Part shown: piece after piece, positions 45,609-54,895 of the stretch
Layout of the letters: every line of letters starts with the position of its first letter
Numbering within the stretch: the stretch's first letter is position 1
Source of the DNA: Kaistia algarum
GTDB taxonomy: Bacteria > Pseudomonadota > Alphaproteobacteria > Rhizobiales > Kaistiaceae
Direction of reading: 5' to 3'
DNA length: 64,000 nucleotides
Assembly: GCF_026343945.1 (NCBI RefSeq)
Contig: NZ_JAPKNJ010000001.1
Location: forward strand, 806,001 to 870,000
Program-made: the position numbers and the translations under genes
Notes under the pieces: model-generated
The model's database searches: none
What the model was told of the DNA's origin: nothing
The model's input: only the letters and a program-made list of their open reading frames with translations

Positions 45609-45811
45609 CGCGTCCGTAACTCCAATTGTAGCGGATTATGCGACCGCAATCCGGCAGTCCCTAATTCAGCAGGATGAGACTGAATTCGTCCGGATTAAGG
45701 CCTACCGACATCCCCAGGCGATGTCGGTCGATCGCCATATCTTCGCCGGCCGCGTGGCTCGAATGAAGGCCGACGTGGTTCACGTCAACCTCCGTCGCGC
45801 ACAGGACGCCT
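45609..45811. other. Intergenic stretch between small membrane protein and SRPBCC genes
   Basis: About 200 bases without a supported gene. It contains the probable promoter of the small membrane protein and the hairpin ACCGACAT/ATGTCGGT (45704-45728). Nothing else is recognisable. Confidence 0.4.
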
Positions 45812-45829
45812 CGGCCGGCTCTCCGGCCG
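45812..45829 (-). terminator. Hairpin after the SRPBCC gene
   Basis: CGGCCGG and CCGGCCG enclose a 4-base loop immediately past the stop of the SRPBCC gene. A second hairpin, ACCGACAT (45704-45711) with ATGTCGGT (45721-45728), lies further on. Neither has a T-run. Confidence 0.4.
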
Positions 45830-45832
45830 GAG

Positions 45833-46321
45833 TTAGCTCGAAGAAGCTACCAGCCCCGCCAGTTTTTCGATGCTCTGCGTCCAGCCGGCCTCCATGCCCT
45901 GGAGCATTCCGATCGCGATCGGTGCGATCGCCGTCGCTTCGGTGTGGAGCGTCATCTTCGTCTTTCCGTTGACCTCCTCCAGGGTGACCGTCGTCAAACC
46001 TTCGAGGAGAGGCTCGCCGTTTGGACCGAGCGCCCGGCTGATGAAAACCAGCCGCTCCGGTGGCACGACCTCCCGGAAGCTGCCGCTCATCGGGAATTCC
46101 TGCCCGTCCGGGGCCTGCATGACGATATCGATTTCGCCGCCGGCCCGGGCATCGACCCTGCAGACTGGATTGCTGAAGCCGGCCGGACCCCACCAGATCG
46201 CGAGGCGTTCCGGCTCGGTCCAGCAGGCGAACACGAGCCGGCGAGGCGCGTCGAAGAGGCGCGTTATGGTCAGTTCGCGGCGATCCAGCACGTTCGGCAC
46301 CGCATCACTCCGGCTGGCCAC
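45833..46321 (-). CDS. SRPBCC (AHSA1-type) domain protein
   Basis: A 162-residue START-like domain of the activator-of-Hsp90 (AHSA1) group. It has the family pattern ITRLFDAPRRLVFACWTEPERLAIWWGPAGF at the start, GSFREVVPPERLVF in the middle and GWTQSIEKLAGLV at the end. It probably binds a small hydrophobic ligand. It overlaps the VOC gene by 17 bases, so the two are one transcript. These proteins commonly accompany ArsR regulators, as here, but a reaction is not established. Confidence 0.88.
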   Translation of the reverse strand: MASRSDAVPNVLDRRELTITRLFDAPRRLVFACWTEPERLAIWWGPAGFSNPVCRVDARAGGEIDIVMQAPDGQEFPMSGSFREVVPPERLVFISRALGPNGEPLLEGLTTVTLEEVNGKTKMTLHTEATAIAPIAIGMLQGMEAGWTQSIEKLAGLVASSS

Positions 46322-46715
46322 AATTCACCATCCAGGGCGTGCCAAAGCGGTCATCGACCATTCCGAAGCGTTTGGCCCAGAAGGTGGCGCCGAAGGGCAT
46401 CTTGACCGTGCCGCCCTCGGCGAGGCCGTTGAACAGCCGCTCGCCCTCAGCGATGTCGTCGAGCACGATCGCGATGCCGAAGCCCTGCGCCTTCTGGAAG
46501 TTCTGATCGCCCGCATCCGAGCCGAAGAGCACATTGTCGCCATAGCGAAGCTCGACATGCAGGATCTTGTCCTTCCAGTCCGGCGGCACGTAGCTTTCGG
46601 CCGGCGTGCCGGCAAAGGTCGAGATCGCCTCGATTCGGCCGCCGAACAGCCCGGCGTAAAACTCGAACGCCTCGCGACAATTTCCGTTGAAGATCAGATA
46701 GGGATTGGTGCGCAT
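46305..46715 (-). CDS. VOC-family protein, PhnB/glyoxalase-like
   Basis: A 136-residue vicinal-oxygen-chelate protein of the PhnB-like (DUF1338-unrelated) type. NPYLIFNGNCREAFEFYAGLFGGRIE opens the domain, and FGATFWAKRFGMVDDRFGTPWMVNC closes it, the standard PhnB pattern. The metal-ligand positions of true glyoxalases are not obvious. The ATG at 46715 follows GGAG; an earlier in-frame start adds 10 residues. It sits in the ArsR-SRPBCC-VOC-SRPBCC group, perhaps for handling a toxic or xenobiotic compound. Confidence 0.87.
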   Translation of the reverse strand: MRTNPYLIFNGNCREAFEFYAGLFGGRIEAISTFAGTPAESYVPPDWKDKILHVELRYGDNVLFGSDAGDQNFQKAQGFGIAIVLDDIAEGERLFNGLAEGGTVKMPFGATFWAKRFGMVDDRFGTPWMVNCGQPE

Positions 46716-46775
46716 CGCGTCACTCCAGAGACGTGTCATGATCAAGCGGCCGTGGGGTAGCCGGTTCGATATCGC

Positions 46776-47258
46776 CTAGCTTGAGCCACGCTGAACCTCG
46801 GCCAGGAAATCGTCCAGCCGGTCGAAGGTGCTCGACCAGCCACCCTTGTGGCCGTCGTGCTCAGCCATGGACTGGAACGGCGTCTGCCGGAAGTGCATTC
46901 GCGTCTTGCCCTCTTCAGGCAGGAAATCGAGGCTGACGACGGTCTCTATGCCGCGCTCGCCATCCGCGTCCCAGGCAAAGGTAAAGACGAGGCGGCGTGG
47001 CGGTTCGATCTCCAGCAGCTTGCCGCCCTGCCAGAGCTCTTCCCCATCCTCGACGGAGGTCAAGCATCCGCGCCATAGTCCGCCGGGTCGGACGTCCATC
47101 TCGATCCGGGTCAGGGGATAGTCTCGTGGTCCCCACCAGCGCAGCGCATGCACCGGATCGGTCCAGAGCCTGAAGACCAGTTCCGGCGGGGCATCGAAAA
47201 GACGTGTGATCACGAGGTCCCGCTCTACCGGCGGCAGCAACGATTCCAGGGCAGCCAT
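46776..47258 (-). CDS. SRPBCC (AHSA1-type) domain protein, second copy
   Basis: A 160-residue START-like protein related to the one at 45833. VITRLFDAPPELVFRLWTDPVHALRWWGPRDYP and GGWSSTFDRLDDFLAEV are family marks. The ATG at 47258 follows AGGGAGGA; a longer frame adds 11 unconserved residues. It lies 60 bases after the ArsR regulator on the same strand and is probably derepressed with it. The ligand is unknown. Confidence 0.9.
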   Translation of the reverse strand: MAALESLLPPVERDLVITRLFDAPPELVFRLWTDPVHALRWWGPRDYPLTRIEMDVRPGGLWRGCLTSVEDGEELWQGGKLLEIEPPRRLVFTFAWDADGERGIETVVSLDFLPEEGKTRMHFRQTPFQSMAEHDGHKGGWSSTFDRLDDFLAEVQRGSS

Positions 47259-47318
47259 GCGTTCCTCCCTTCGCTGACGTTGATGTTTCACTCGACGCGG
47301 CGCGTCGGGTTTTGCCCG

Positions 47319-47663
47319 CTAGTGCCGCTCGTCCGGATTTCCCTTCTGGATTTCCTGGAGATAGAGATCCAGCCGATCGAAGCTCGCTTCCCAGAACCGG
47401 CGATAATTCTCGAGCCAGCCGGAAACATCCTTGAGCGGCGCGGCGTCGAGCCGGCAAGGGCGCCATTGTGCCTCGCGGCCTCGTGTGATCAACCCGGCGC
47501 GCTCCAACACTTTCAGATGTTTCGAAACAGCCGGCAGGCTCATGGCGAAAGGCTCGGCAAGCTCCGTCACCGTGGCCTCACCCAGCGTCAGCCGCGCCAG
47601 GATGGCGCGACGCGTCGGGTCTGCGAGGGCAGAGAGGGTGGTGCTGAGCGGATCGGCCGACAT
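47319..47663 (-). CDS. ArsR-family winged-helix repressor
   Basis: A 114-residue DNA-binding protein. ALADPTRRAILARLTLGEATVTELAEPFAMSLPAVSKHLKVLERAGLI is the typical ArsR winged helix. It lacks the metal-binding ELCVCDL motif of arsenic and cadmium sensors, so it likely belongs to the non-metal group found with SRPBCC genes. It starts the minus-strand ArsR-SRPBCC-VOC-SRPBCC set and probably represses it. A short inverted repeat lies just upstream. Confidence 0.92.
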   Translation of the reverse strand: MSADPLSTTLSALADPTRRAILARLTLGEATVTELAEPFAMSLPAVSKHLKVLERAGLITRGREAQWRPCRLDAAPLKDVSGWLENYRRFWEASFDRLDLYLQEIQKGNPDERH

Positions 47664-47668
47664 TTATG

Positions 47669-47680
47669 AACCATCAGGTT
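47669..47680. promoter_or_regulatory. Candidate ArsR operator
   Basis: AACCATCAGGTT is a 4-4-4 inverted repeat beginning 6 bases upstream of the ArsR start codon, within an AT-rich stretch that should be its promoter. Confidence 0.45.
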
Positions 47681-47739
47681 AAGTAACGAGTTGGTTTATT
47701 ATAGGGATTGGATCCTCGAATCAAGGCCGTCCATGCGAG

Positions 47740-47767
47740 AAGGCCCGCCGATCGCTCGGCGGGCCTT
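47740..47767. terminator. Perfect hairpin between the ArsR promoter and a membrane protein gene
   Basis: AAGGCCCGCCGA pairs fully with TCGGCGGGCCTT around a TCGC loop. There is no T-run on either strand. It lies in the 316-base gap 47664-47979, which otherwise holds only the ArsR promoter. Confidence 0.45.
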
Positions 47768-47979
47768 CCTGCCAGCGCTCCTCTGGCGATCAGGGCTACT
47801 CCGCCGGCACGGTCGCGGCCGGAAGCCGCCGAAGCCAGTCGGATCGACATCGCGGAGCCCCTTCGCCCGCAAGACGACGCTCCTTCAGGATGTCACAGCC
47901 GGGCCAGGGCATAAAATGGAGCGCCACGCGCCAGGGGACGATCAGCGCGGCGAATTCGTCGATGGCATGGGTGACGATC

Positions 47980-48555
47980 TCATGAAGCCGGCCGGCCGGC
48001 CGCGAAAGTAAACCCGATGAGGATCAGCAGCGAGCCGGCGCCCATGACGTTGAGATCCAGCAAGGCCGCCTGCGCCCCGGGTTCGAATGAGACAACCGGC
48101 GGAAACGGCCAATAGCGCGCGACGAGGCAGGCAACCGCCGCGGAGGCTGTCAGCGGCAGGGCCCATGACCGCTCATCCGACCGGAAGGCAATTCCCGCGA
48201 GCACAAGGCAGGGTGCCAGGAAGAGAGCGGCGCCGGTGCCGGGTCCCAGAAGCGCCAGGGCCAGCAGCGTGTTCGCCAGCCCGGCGAGTGTCAGCAGGCT
48301 TCGTCCTGCCGGCGAATGGGACCGCGCCACGGCCGGAACGGCCAGGAACAGTGGCGTTGACAACCACGTCAGCATCGCCGCCTGGCCGCCATTGCCGGCT
48401 GCCCACTGGACGAACAGGGGATAGAGCGGCTGGTTGGACGCAACGATCAACGCGATCCTGTTGCACGCGGCAGCTTGCGGGTCCGGGTGGCTGGCGTAGC
48501 GCTCTATGTCTCGCCAGACCGTCCGCAATCGGCTCGCTTTCCCGATCGCTGCCAT
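47980..48555 (-). CDS. Hypothetical membrane protein
   Basis: A 191-residue protein not recognised as a named family. Six hydrophobic segments follow an N-terminal soluble stretch with HPDPQAAACNRIALIVASNQPLYPLFV. The ATG at 48555 follows GGGAGC at good spacing. It lies 99 bases downstream of the phosphoketolase gene on the same strand and could be read from the same FNR-controlled transcript. The consistent hydrophobicity and the ribosome-binding site support it as a real gene. Confidence 0.65.
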   Translation of the reverse strand: MAAIGKASRLRTVWRDIERYASHPDPQAAACNRIALIVASNQPLYPLFVQWAAGNGGQAAMLTWLSTPLFLAVPAVARSHSPAGRSLLTLAGLANTLLALALLGPGTGAALFLAPCLVLAGIAFRSDERSWALPLTASAAVACLVARYWPFPPVVSFEPGAQAALLDLNVMGAGSLLILIGFTFAAGRPAS

Positions 48556-48654
48556 AACCGCTCCCAATCCCGCGCCAAGGTCGCTTCCTGGCTTCTACGT
48601 TCGACCTTCAAGGCCGGATCGCCGGGTTCGCGGATTGCACCTGTTCGCCCTGGA

Positions 48655-51045
48655 TCACGCGCCATAGGGCCATTTCCATTCGGCGATCTCGGGCATGTCC
48701 TCGCCATGCTCGCGGATGTAGCGCTTGTGCTCGATCAGCTTGTCGCGGAAGTGCTGCTTCACCTTCGCAGCGGCGGCGCCCAGACCTGGCACGCGGTCGA
48801 TGACCGCGATCGCCAGATGGTAGCGGTCGATCTCGTTCAGGACCGCCATGTCGAAGGGCGTCGTCGTCGTGCCCTCTTCCTGGAACCCGTGGACATGGAT
48901 GTTGTCGTGATTGGCCCGGCGATAGGTCAGGCGGTGGATCAGATAGGGATAGCCGTGATAGGCGAAGATCACCGTCTTGTCGGGCGTGAAAATGCTCTCG
49001 AAGTCCCGATCGGAGAGGCCATGCGGATGCCGGTCCTCCGGCTGCAGCGCCATCAGGTCGACGACATTGACGACGCGGATCTTCAGATCCGGTAGAGCCT
49101 TGCGCAGAAGGTCGACGGCAGCCAGCGTCTCCAGCGTCGGAACGTCCCCGGCGCAGGCCATCACCACGTCCGGCTCGCTGTCCTCCGGCTCGTTGCCGGC
49201 CCACTCCCAGATGCCGAGGCCGATCTCGCAGTGCGATTCCGCCTGGTCCATGGTCAGCCATTGCGGCGCCGGCTGCTTGCCCGCGACAATGACGTTGATG
49301 CGGTTATAGGTCTTGAGGCAGTGGTCGGTGACCCAAAGCAGGGTGTTGGCATCCGGCGGGAAATAGAGGCGGACCACGTCGGCCTTCTTGTTGGCGACGA
49401 GATCGACGAAGCCCGGATCCTGATGGCTGAAGCCATTATGGTCCTGGCGCCAGACATGCGAGGTGAGCAGATAGTTGAGCGAGGCGATCGGCCGCCGCCA
49501 TGGCAGGTTCCGCGTCACCTTCAGCCATTTGGCGTGCTGGTTGAACATTGAATCGACGATGTGGATGAACGCTTCGTAGCAGGAGAAGAAGCCGTGGCGG
49601 CCGGTGAGCAGATAGCCCTCCAGCCAGCCTTGGCACAGATGCTCGGACAAAACCTCCATCACCCGGCCGTCGGGCGCCAAATGCACGTCATAGGGTTCGA
49701 TCCGCTCCATCCAGACGCGGTCGGTCACGTCGAAAACGCCGTCGAGGCGGTTCGACGCCGTCTCGTCCGGCCCCATCAGGCGGAAATTGCGGCTCGCCGC
49801 GTTGAGGCTCATCACGTCGCGCAGGAAGTTCCCCATCGACCGCGTCGCCTCTGCGGTCGCCGCGCCCGGCGCTGGAACGTCCACGGCGTGCGTGCGGTAG
49901 TCCGGCAGGCGCAGGTCGCGCTTCAGGATACCGCCATTGGCGTGAGGATTCGCGCTCATGCGCTTTGCCCCGGCGGGCGCCAGCGCCCGAAGCTCCGGAA
50001 TGAGGCGTCCGGTCTCGTCGAAAAGCTCCTCGGCCTTATAGGAACGCATCCACGATTCGAGCAGTTTCAGATGGCCCTCATTGCCGCGCACCGTGGCGAT
50101 CGGAACCTGGTGTGAGCGCCAGAAATTCTCGACCATCTTGCCGTCGACCTCTTTCGGGCCGGTCCAGCCCTTGGGCGAGCGCAAGATGATCATCGGCCAA
50201 CGGGGCCGCTCCGGCGCGCCGGCTCCTGAGCGAGCTTCCGACTGGATGGCGCGAATACGATCAAACGCCATGTCCAGGGTCGCTGCCATGTCGCGGTGCA
50301 TCGTCTCGGGTTCGCTTCCCTCGACGAAGAACGGCTCATAGCCATAGCCGATGAAGAGGCTCTTCACTTCCTCGTCGCTCATGCGGCCGAGAATGGTCGG
50401 ATTGGCGATCTTGTAGCCGTTGAGATGCAGGATCGGCAGAACCGCGCCGTCATGGACGGGATTCAGGAACTTGTTGGAGTGCCAGGACGCGGCCAGCGGC
50501 CCCGTTTCGGCCTCGCCATCGCCAACGACGCAGGCGACGATCAGGTCGGGATTGTCGAAGGCCGCACCGAAGGCATGCACCAGCGCATAGCCGAGTTCGC
50601 CACCCTCATGAATGGAGCCGGGCGTTTCCGGCGCCACGTGGCTTGGAATGCCGCCGGGAAAAGAGAACTGCCGGAAGAGTTTCCGCATGCCCTCCTCGTC
50701 CTCGCTGATGTTCGGATAGACTTCGCTATAGGTTCCTTCAAGCCATGTATTGGCGACGATGCCCGGGCCACCATGGCCGGGTCCGCAGATATAGATAACG
50801 TCGACGTCGCGGGCGCGGATCACCCGGTTCAAATGGACGTAGATGAAGTTGAGGCCAGGCGTGGTTCCCCAATGCCCAAGGAGGCGAGGCTTCACATCCT
50901 CGAACTGAAGCGGCTGCTTCAGGAGCGGATTGCCCATGAGATAGATCTGGCCGACCGATAGATAATTGGCTGCCCGCCAATAGCGGTCGATCCTGTCAAA
51001 CTCCTCGGCGTCGGTTCCAGCCGGCAGCCCGGACCCGTTTTCCAT
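48655..51045 (-). CDS. xfp: Phosphoketolase (xylulose-5-phosphate/fructose-6-phosphate)
   Basis: A 796-residue thiamine diphosphate enzyme that splits xylulose 5-phosphate (and often fructose 6-phosphate) with phosphate to acetyl phosphate plus glyceraldehyde 3-phosphate or erythrose 4-phosphate. Its length is typical. Signature parts are [24 protein letters not shown] (about 84-107), the thiamine-binding [21 protein letters not shown] (near 181-201) and the late [16 protein letters not shown]. It is cytoplasmic. It is divergent from the cbb3 oxidase operon, with an FNR/FixK box at the right distance, so it is probably induced at low oxygen. No acetate kinase or phosphotransacetylase gene is close by. 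Confidence 0.94.
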   Translation of the reverse strand: MENGSGLPAGTDAEEFDRIDRYWRAANYLSVGQIYLMGNPLLKQPLQFEDVKPRLLGHWGTTPGLNFIYVHLNRVIRARDVDVIYICGPGHGGPGIVANTWLEGTYSEVYPNISEDEEGMRKLFRQFSFPGGIPSHVAPETPGSIHEGGELGYALVHAFGAAFDNPDLIVACVVGDGEAETGPLAASWHSNKFLNPVHDGAVLPILHLNGYKIANPTILGRMSDEEVKSLFIGYGYEPFFVEGSEPETMHRDMAATLDMAFDRIRAIQSEARSGAGAPERPRWPMIILRSPKGWTGPKEVDGKMVENFWRSHQVPIATVRGNEGHLKLLESWMRSYKAEELFDETGRLIPELRALAPAGAKRMSANPHANGGILKRDLRLPDYRTHAVDVPAPGAATAEATRSMGNFLRDVMSLNAASRNFRLMGPDETASNRLDGVFDVTDRVWMERIEPYDVHLAPDGRVMEVLSEHLCQGWLEGYLLTGRHGFFSCYEAFIHIVDSMFNQHAKWLKVTRNLPWRRPIASLNYLLTSHVWRQDHNGFSHQDPGFVDLVANKKADVVRLYFPPDANTLLWVTDHCLKTYNRINVIVAGKQPAPQWLTMDQAESHCEIGLGIWEWAGNEPEDSEPDVVMACAGDVPTLETLAAVDLLRKALPDLKIRVVNVVDLMALQPEDRHPHGLSDRDFESIFTPDKTVIFAYHGYPYLIHRLTYRRANHDNIHVHGFQEEGTTTTPFDMAVLNEIDRYHLAIAVIDRVPGLGAAAAKVKQHFRDKLIEHKRYIREHGEDMPEIAEWKWPYGA

Positions 51046-51138
51046 GATGCGCTTTCCTCTCGCTGGGCTTCCAACCTTCGCCGGAACCGATCCGTTCCAC
51101 CCGATAGTGCATCAATAGCGGACTGATATCTCGGCGTG

Positions 51139-51152
51139 TTGACACCAATCAA
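51139..51152. promoter_or_regulatory. FNR/FixK box serving phosphoketolase
   Basis: TTGACACCAATCAA matches the consensus TTGAT-N4-ATCAA with one change. Its centre is about 100 bases before the phosphoketolase start, which fits activation at -41.5. Confidence 0.75.
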
Positions 51153-51207
51153 CGGCGCACGCCTCCGCCTTGCATCGGACGGCGCGACGTTTTGGACGGG
51201 CACAGTT

Positions 51208-51221
51208 TTGACACATATCAA
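51208..51221. promoter_or_regulatory. FNR/FixK box serving ccoNOQP
   Basis: TTGACACATATCAA matches TTGAT-N4-ATCAA with one change. Its centre is about 98 bases before the ccoN start. This is the expected anaerobox of cbb3 operons. Confidence 0.85.
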
Positions 51222-51312
51222 AGCGGCGCCCCTCCCCCCTTTCTAAGACCGCCATACGGGATCGCCGAAAAGGGGCGGCGAATCCGCATTCGCACCTTGA
51301 TGGGGGTCTTCG

Positions 51313-52923
51313 ATGAAATTCGGGATGCAGGCGATCGTCGTCGGCTTCGGCGCGTTCCTCGCACTTCTCGGCGCCGGCTTCGCAGCGGACGCCGCTTTTC
51401 GGGCTCACGCCTATATCCTGTTCATCGTGTTTGGCACGGCGACGATCTTCCTGCTGAAGGCGGAAGTCGGCGAAGGCCGCACGGTGTCGATCTTCGGCGC
51501 GTCCGACGACGGTCCCTATAGTGACGGCGTGATCCGCGCTGGCGCGATCGCGACGATGTTCTGGGGTATTGTCGGCTTCCTCGTCGGCGCGCTGATCGCC
51601 GCGCAGCTTGCCTTTCCCCATCTGAACTTTGAGCCGTGGCTCAACTTCGGCCGGATCCGCCCCCTGCATACCTCGGCCGTGATCTTCGCCTTTGGCGGCA
51701 ATGCGTTGCTGGCGACGTCCTTCTATGTCGTGCAGCGCACCTGCCGTGCTCGCCTCTTCGGCGGCGACCTCGCCTGGTGGGTGTTCTGGGGCTACCAGCT
51801 CTTCATCGTGCTCGCCGCCACCGGCTACCTGCTCGGCATCACCGAGAGCCGCGAATACGCCGAGCCCGAATGGTATGTCGACCTTCTGCTGACGGTCGTC
51901 TGGGTGGCCTATCTGATTGTCTATCTCGGCACGATCTTCAAACGGAACGAGCCGCATATCTATGTGGCCAACTGGTTCTATCTATCCTTCATCGTCACCG
52001 TGGCGATGCTGCACGTGGTCAACAACCTCTCCATCCCCGTCAGCTTCCTCGGTGCCAAGTCCTATTCCGTCTTCTCCGGCGTGCAGGACGCGCTGACCCA
52101 GTGGTGGTACGGCCATAACGCGGTCGGCTTCTTCCTGACCGCTGGCTTCCTCGGCATGATGTATTATTTCGTGCCGAAGCAGGTGAACCGGCCGATCTAT
52201 TCCTATCGCCTGTCGATCATCCACTTCTGGTCGCTGATCTTCCTCTATATCTGGGCCGGCCCGCATCACCTGCACTACACGGCCCTGCCCGACTGGGCGC
52301 AGACGCTCGGCATGGTGTTCTCGGTCATGCTGTGGATGCCCTCCTGGGGCGGCATGATCAACGGCCTGATGACGCTCTCCGGCGCCTGGGACAAGCTCCG
52401 CACCGATCCCGTCGTGCGCATGATGATCCTCGCGATCGCCTTCTACGGCATGTCGACCTTCGAAGGCCCGATGATGTCGATCAAGACGGTCAACTCGCTC
52501 AGCCACTACACCGACTGGACGATCGGGCACGTGCATTCCGGCGCGCTCGGCTGGAACGGCATGATCACCTTCGGCGCGCTCTACTATCTCTTCCCGAGAT
52601 TGTGGAACCGCGATCGCCTCTACAGCCTGCGCCTCGTCTCCTGGCACTTCTGGCTGGCGACGATCGGCATCGTGATCTACGCGGCGTCGATGTGGGTCTC
52701 GGGCATCACGCAGGGCCTGATGTGGCGCGAATTCGATGCGCAGGGATACCTCGTCTACTCCTTCGCGGAGACCGTGGCGGCCCTGCATCCCTACTATTTG
52801 ATGCGCCTCTTCGGCGGCCTGCTGTACCTCAGCGGCGCGCTCGTCATGGCCTACAACCTGATCCAGACGGTCCGCGGCGCGAAGAGCGTACCCGCCGCGG
52901 CCTCGGTCGTGGCGGCGGAATAG
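51313..52923 (+). CDS. ccoN: Cytochrome cbb3 oxidase subunit I
   Basis: A 536-residue inner-membrane catalytic subunit with about twelve or more helices. The haem and copper ligands are visible as [15 protein letters not shown] (low-spin haem b), [11 protein letters not shown] (CuB), [13 protein letters not shown] (CuB pair) and [12 protein letters not shown] (haem b3 and b). It reduces oxygen to water with high affinity and pumps protons. It heads the ccoNOQP operon preceded by an FNR/FixK box. The next gene, ccoO, begins 10 bases after its stop. Confidence 0.96.
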   Translation: MKFGMQAIVVGFGAFLALLGAGFAADAAFRAHAYILFIVFGTATIFLLKAEVGEGRTVSIFGASDDGPYSDGVIRAGAIATMFWGIVGFLVGALIAAQLAFPHLNFEPWLNFGRIRPLHTSAVIFAFGGNALLATSFYVVQRTCRARLFGGDLAWWVFWGYQLFIVLAATGYLLGITESREYAEPEWYVDLLLTVVWVAYLIVYLGTIFKRNEPHIYVANWFYLSFIVTVAMLHVVNNLSIPVSFLGAKSYSVFSGVQDALTQWWYGHNAVGFFLTAGFLGMMYYFVPKQVNRPIYSYRLSIIHFWSLIFLYIWAGPHHLHYTALPDWAQTLGMVFSVMLWMPSWGGMINGLMTLSGAWDKLRTDPVVRMMILAIAFYGMSTFEGPMMSIKTVNSLSHYTDWTIGHVHSGALGWNGMITFGALYYLFPRLWNRDRLYSLRLVSWHFWLATIGIVIYAASMWVSGITQGLMWREFDAQGYLVYSFAETVAALHPYYLMRLFGGLLYLSGALVMAYNLIQTVRGAKSVPAAASVVAAE

Positions 52924-52933
52924 GAGCCGGTCT

Positions 52934-53698
52934 ATGTCTTTCCTCAACCCGAAGAACCTGTTCCTCAACCATCAGGTCGTCGAGCGCAACGCGACGCTGC
53001 TGCTCGTTCTCTCCTTCGCCGTCGTCACGATCGGCGGCATCGTCGAGATCGTTCCGCTGTTCTACCTGCAGAACACGATCGAGAAGGTCGACGGCATGCG
53101 GCCTTATACGCCGCTCGAGCTCGCCGGCCGGAACGTCTACATCCGCGAAGGCTGCTATGTTTGCCATAGCCAGATGATCCGTCCGTTCCGCGACGAGGTC
53201 GAGCGCTATGGCCATTATTCGCTGGCGGCCGAGTCGATGTACGACCATCCCTTCCAATGGGGATCGAAGCGCACCGGCCCGGATCTCGCCCGCGTCGGCG
53301 GCCGCTATTCCGACGAATGGCACGTCGCCCATCTGACCGATCCGCGCTCCGTGGTGCCGGAATCGATCATGCCGACCTACGGCTTCCTGGCGAAGACGCC
53401 GCTCGACGAGACGAACATCGCCGGGCACCTGAAGACGAACCGCATCGTCGGCGTTCCCTATACCGACGAGATGATCGCGGATGCGCTGACGGATCTTCGC
53501 GCTCAGGCGGACCCGAACACGGACCCGACCGCGCTGCAGTCCCGGTACCCGAAAGCCAATGTCCGCGACTTCGATGGCAATCCCGGCGAACTCACCGAGA
53601 TGGATGCTCTCGTCGCCTATCTCCAGGTGCTCGGGACGATGGTGGATGTGAATTCCTACAATCCCGCCCCGACCGCCAAAGAGGACAACAACCCATGA
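52934..53698 (+). CDS. ccoO: Cytochrome cbb3 oxidase subunit II (mono-haem cytochrome c)
   Basis: A 254-residue membrane-anchored cytochrome c. An N-terminal helix (about 23-42) holds it in the inner membrane with the haem domain in the periplasm. The single haem site is CYVCH (near 75) and the axial methionine is likely in [11 protein letters not shown]. It passes electrons from CcoP to CcoN. Its stop shares bases with the ccoQ start (ATGA). Confidence 0.95.
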   Translation: MSFLNPKNLFLNHQVVERNATLLLVLSFAVVTIGGIVEIVPLFYLQNTIEKVDGMRPYTPLELAGRNVYIREGCYVCHSQMIRPFRDEVERYGHYSLAAESMYDHPFQWGSKRTGPDLARVGGRYSDEWHVAHLTDPRSVVPESIMPTYGFLAKTPLDETNIAGHLKTNRIVGVPYTDEMIADALTDLRAQADPNTDPTALQSRYPKANVRDFDGNPGELTEMDALVAYLQVLGTMVDVNSYNPAPTAKEDNNP

Positions 53699-53862
53699 AC
53701 TACCACTTCATGCGGGAATTCGCGGATTCCTGGGGATTGGCTTTCATGTTCGCCTTCTTCCTAGGCGCCGCGCTGTTCGCCCTATTCCGCCCCAATGCCA
53801 AGAAATTCGCCGACGACGCGGCCCAAATCCCGTTCAGAGAGGATGAGACCCATGGCCTCTGA
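53695..53862 (+). CDS. ccoQ: Cytochrome cbb3 oxidase small subunit CcoQ
   Basis: A 55-residue protein with one membrane helix (about 12-32) and a polar tail, [14 protein letters not shown], standard for CcoQ/FixQ. It stabilises the oxidase complex, especially in oxygen. Its start overlaps the ccoO stop and its end overlaps the ccoP start by 11 bases. Confidence 0.93.
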   Translation: MNYHFMREFADSWGLAFMFAFFLGAALFALFRPNAKKFADDAAQIPFREDETHGL

Positions 53863-54751
53863 GAAGACAGCCGACCGGGAAATCGACGAACTCACCGGCA
53901 CCCCGACGACGGGACATAGCTGGGACGGGATCAAGGAACTCGACACGCCGATGCCGCGCTGGTGGCTGTGGACGTTCTATGGCTGCATCCTGTTCGCCAT
54001 CGTCTATGTCGTTCTCTATCCGGCGATCCCGATGGCGACGAGGGCGACGAGCGGCGTGCTCGGCTGGTCGTCCCGTGCGGAGGTCCGCACCGAGATCGCC
54101 GAGGCGCAGGCCGCGCAGTCCGTCTTCGGCGACAAGATCGCCGCCGCGTCGATGGACCAGATCGTTGCCAATCCGGATCTCTTCCAGTTCGCGGCGCGCG
54201 CGGGTCGCTCGGCCTTCCTCGTGAACTGCGTCCAGTGCCATGGTGCTGGCGCGCAGGGCAGCGTCGGCTTCCCGAACCTGCAGGATGACGACTGGCTCTG
54301 GGGCGGCACGCCGGAACAGATCCGCACCACGATCGCTCACGGTATCCGCAGCGACGATCCGGACACGCATGTCTCGCAGATGCCCGCCTTCGGCCATGAC
54401 GGCATCCTGAAGAGCGACCAGATCGTCAATGTCTCCGCCTATGTCATGACCCTGTCGGGCCTGACGCCGAGGTTCGGCATCACGGCCGAGGGACAGACGG
54501 TGTTCGCCGATAATTGTGCGAGCTGTCACGGCGTCGACGGTGCCGGCAACAAGGATGTCGGCGCGCCGAGCCTCAAGGACGCCATCTGGCTTCGCTCCTC
54601 CGACCAGAACGCAATCATCGCGCAGATCACCAACCCGAAGATGGGCATCATGCCGGCCTGGGAACCCAGGCTCGGCCCGGTCGCCGTCAAGGAACTCGCC
54701 GCCTATGTCTATTCGCTCGGCGGCGGCACGGCTCCACCGGCTACCAACTGA
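53852..54751 (+). CDS. ccoP: Cytochrome cbb3 oxidase subunit III (di-haem cytochrome c)
   Basis: A 299-residue protein with an N-terminal FixP-type anchor (DGIKELDTPMPRWWLWTFYGCILFAIVYVVLYPA, about 26-59) and two cytochrome c domains with CVQCH (near 126) and CASCH (near 223). It accepts electrons from periplasmic or membrane cytochrome c and hands them to CcoO. The ATG at 53852 overlaps ccoQ by 11 bases. It ends the structural operon; a separate FNR box then precedes ccoG. Confidence 0.95.
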   Translation: MASEKTADREIDELTGTPTTGHSWDGIKELDTPMPRWWLWTFYGCILFAIVYVVLYPAIPMATRATSGVLGWSSRAEVRTEIAEAQAAQSVFGDKIAAASMDQIVANPDLFQFAARAGRSAFLVNCVQCHGAGAQGSVGFPNLQDDDWLWGGTPEQIRTTIAHGIRSDDPDTHVSQMPAFGHDGILKSDQIVNVSAYVMTLSGLTPRFGITAEGQTVFADNCASCHGVDGAGNKDVGAPSLKDAIWLRSSDQNAIIAQITNPKMGIMPAWEPRLGPVAVKELAAYVYSLGGGTAPPATN

Positions 54752-54808
54752 CCAACGAAGCCCTCACCGTCCGCAAGGACGGCGAGGCGCTCGCTTCCGT
54801 CCGAGCGC

Positions 54809-54822
54809 TTGATTGCGATCAA
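54809..54822. promoter_or_regulatory. FNR/FixK box serving ccoGHIS
   Basis: TTGATTGCGATCAA is a perfect TTGAT-N4-ATCAA site. Its centre is 80 bases before the ccoG start, so the assembly genes have their own oxygen-responsive promoter. Confidence 0.85.
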
Positions 54823-54895
54823 GGCGTCCGGATCCGAACCGGGTGAACCTCACTGAGAGGGTTGCGACCCCACGCGCAATCGATCCGAGGATAGA

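Noticed and set aside
47691..48011. Plus-strand open frame of 106 codons in the ArsR/membrane protein gap
   Set aside because: Covers the hairpin at 47740, Arg/Pro-rich, no domain and no good start.
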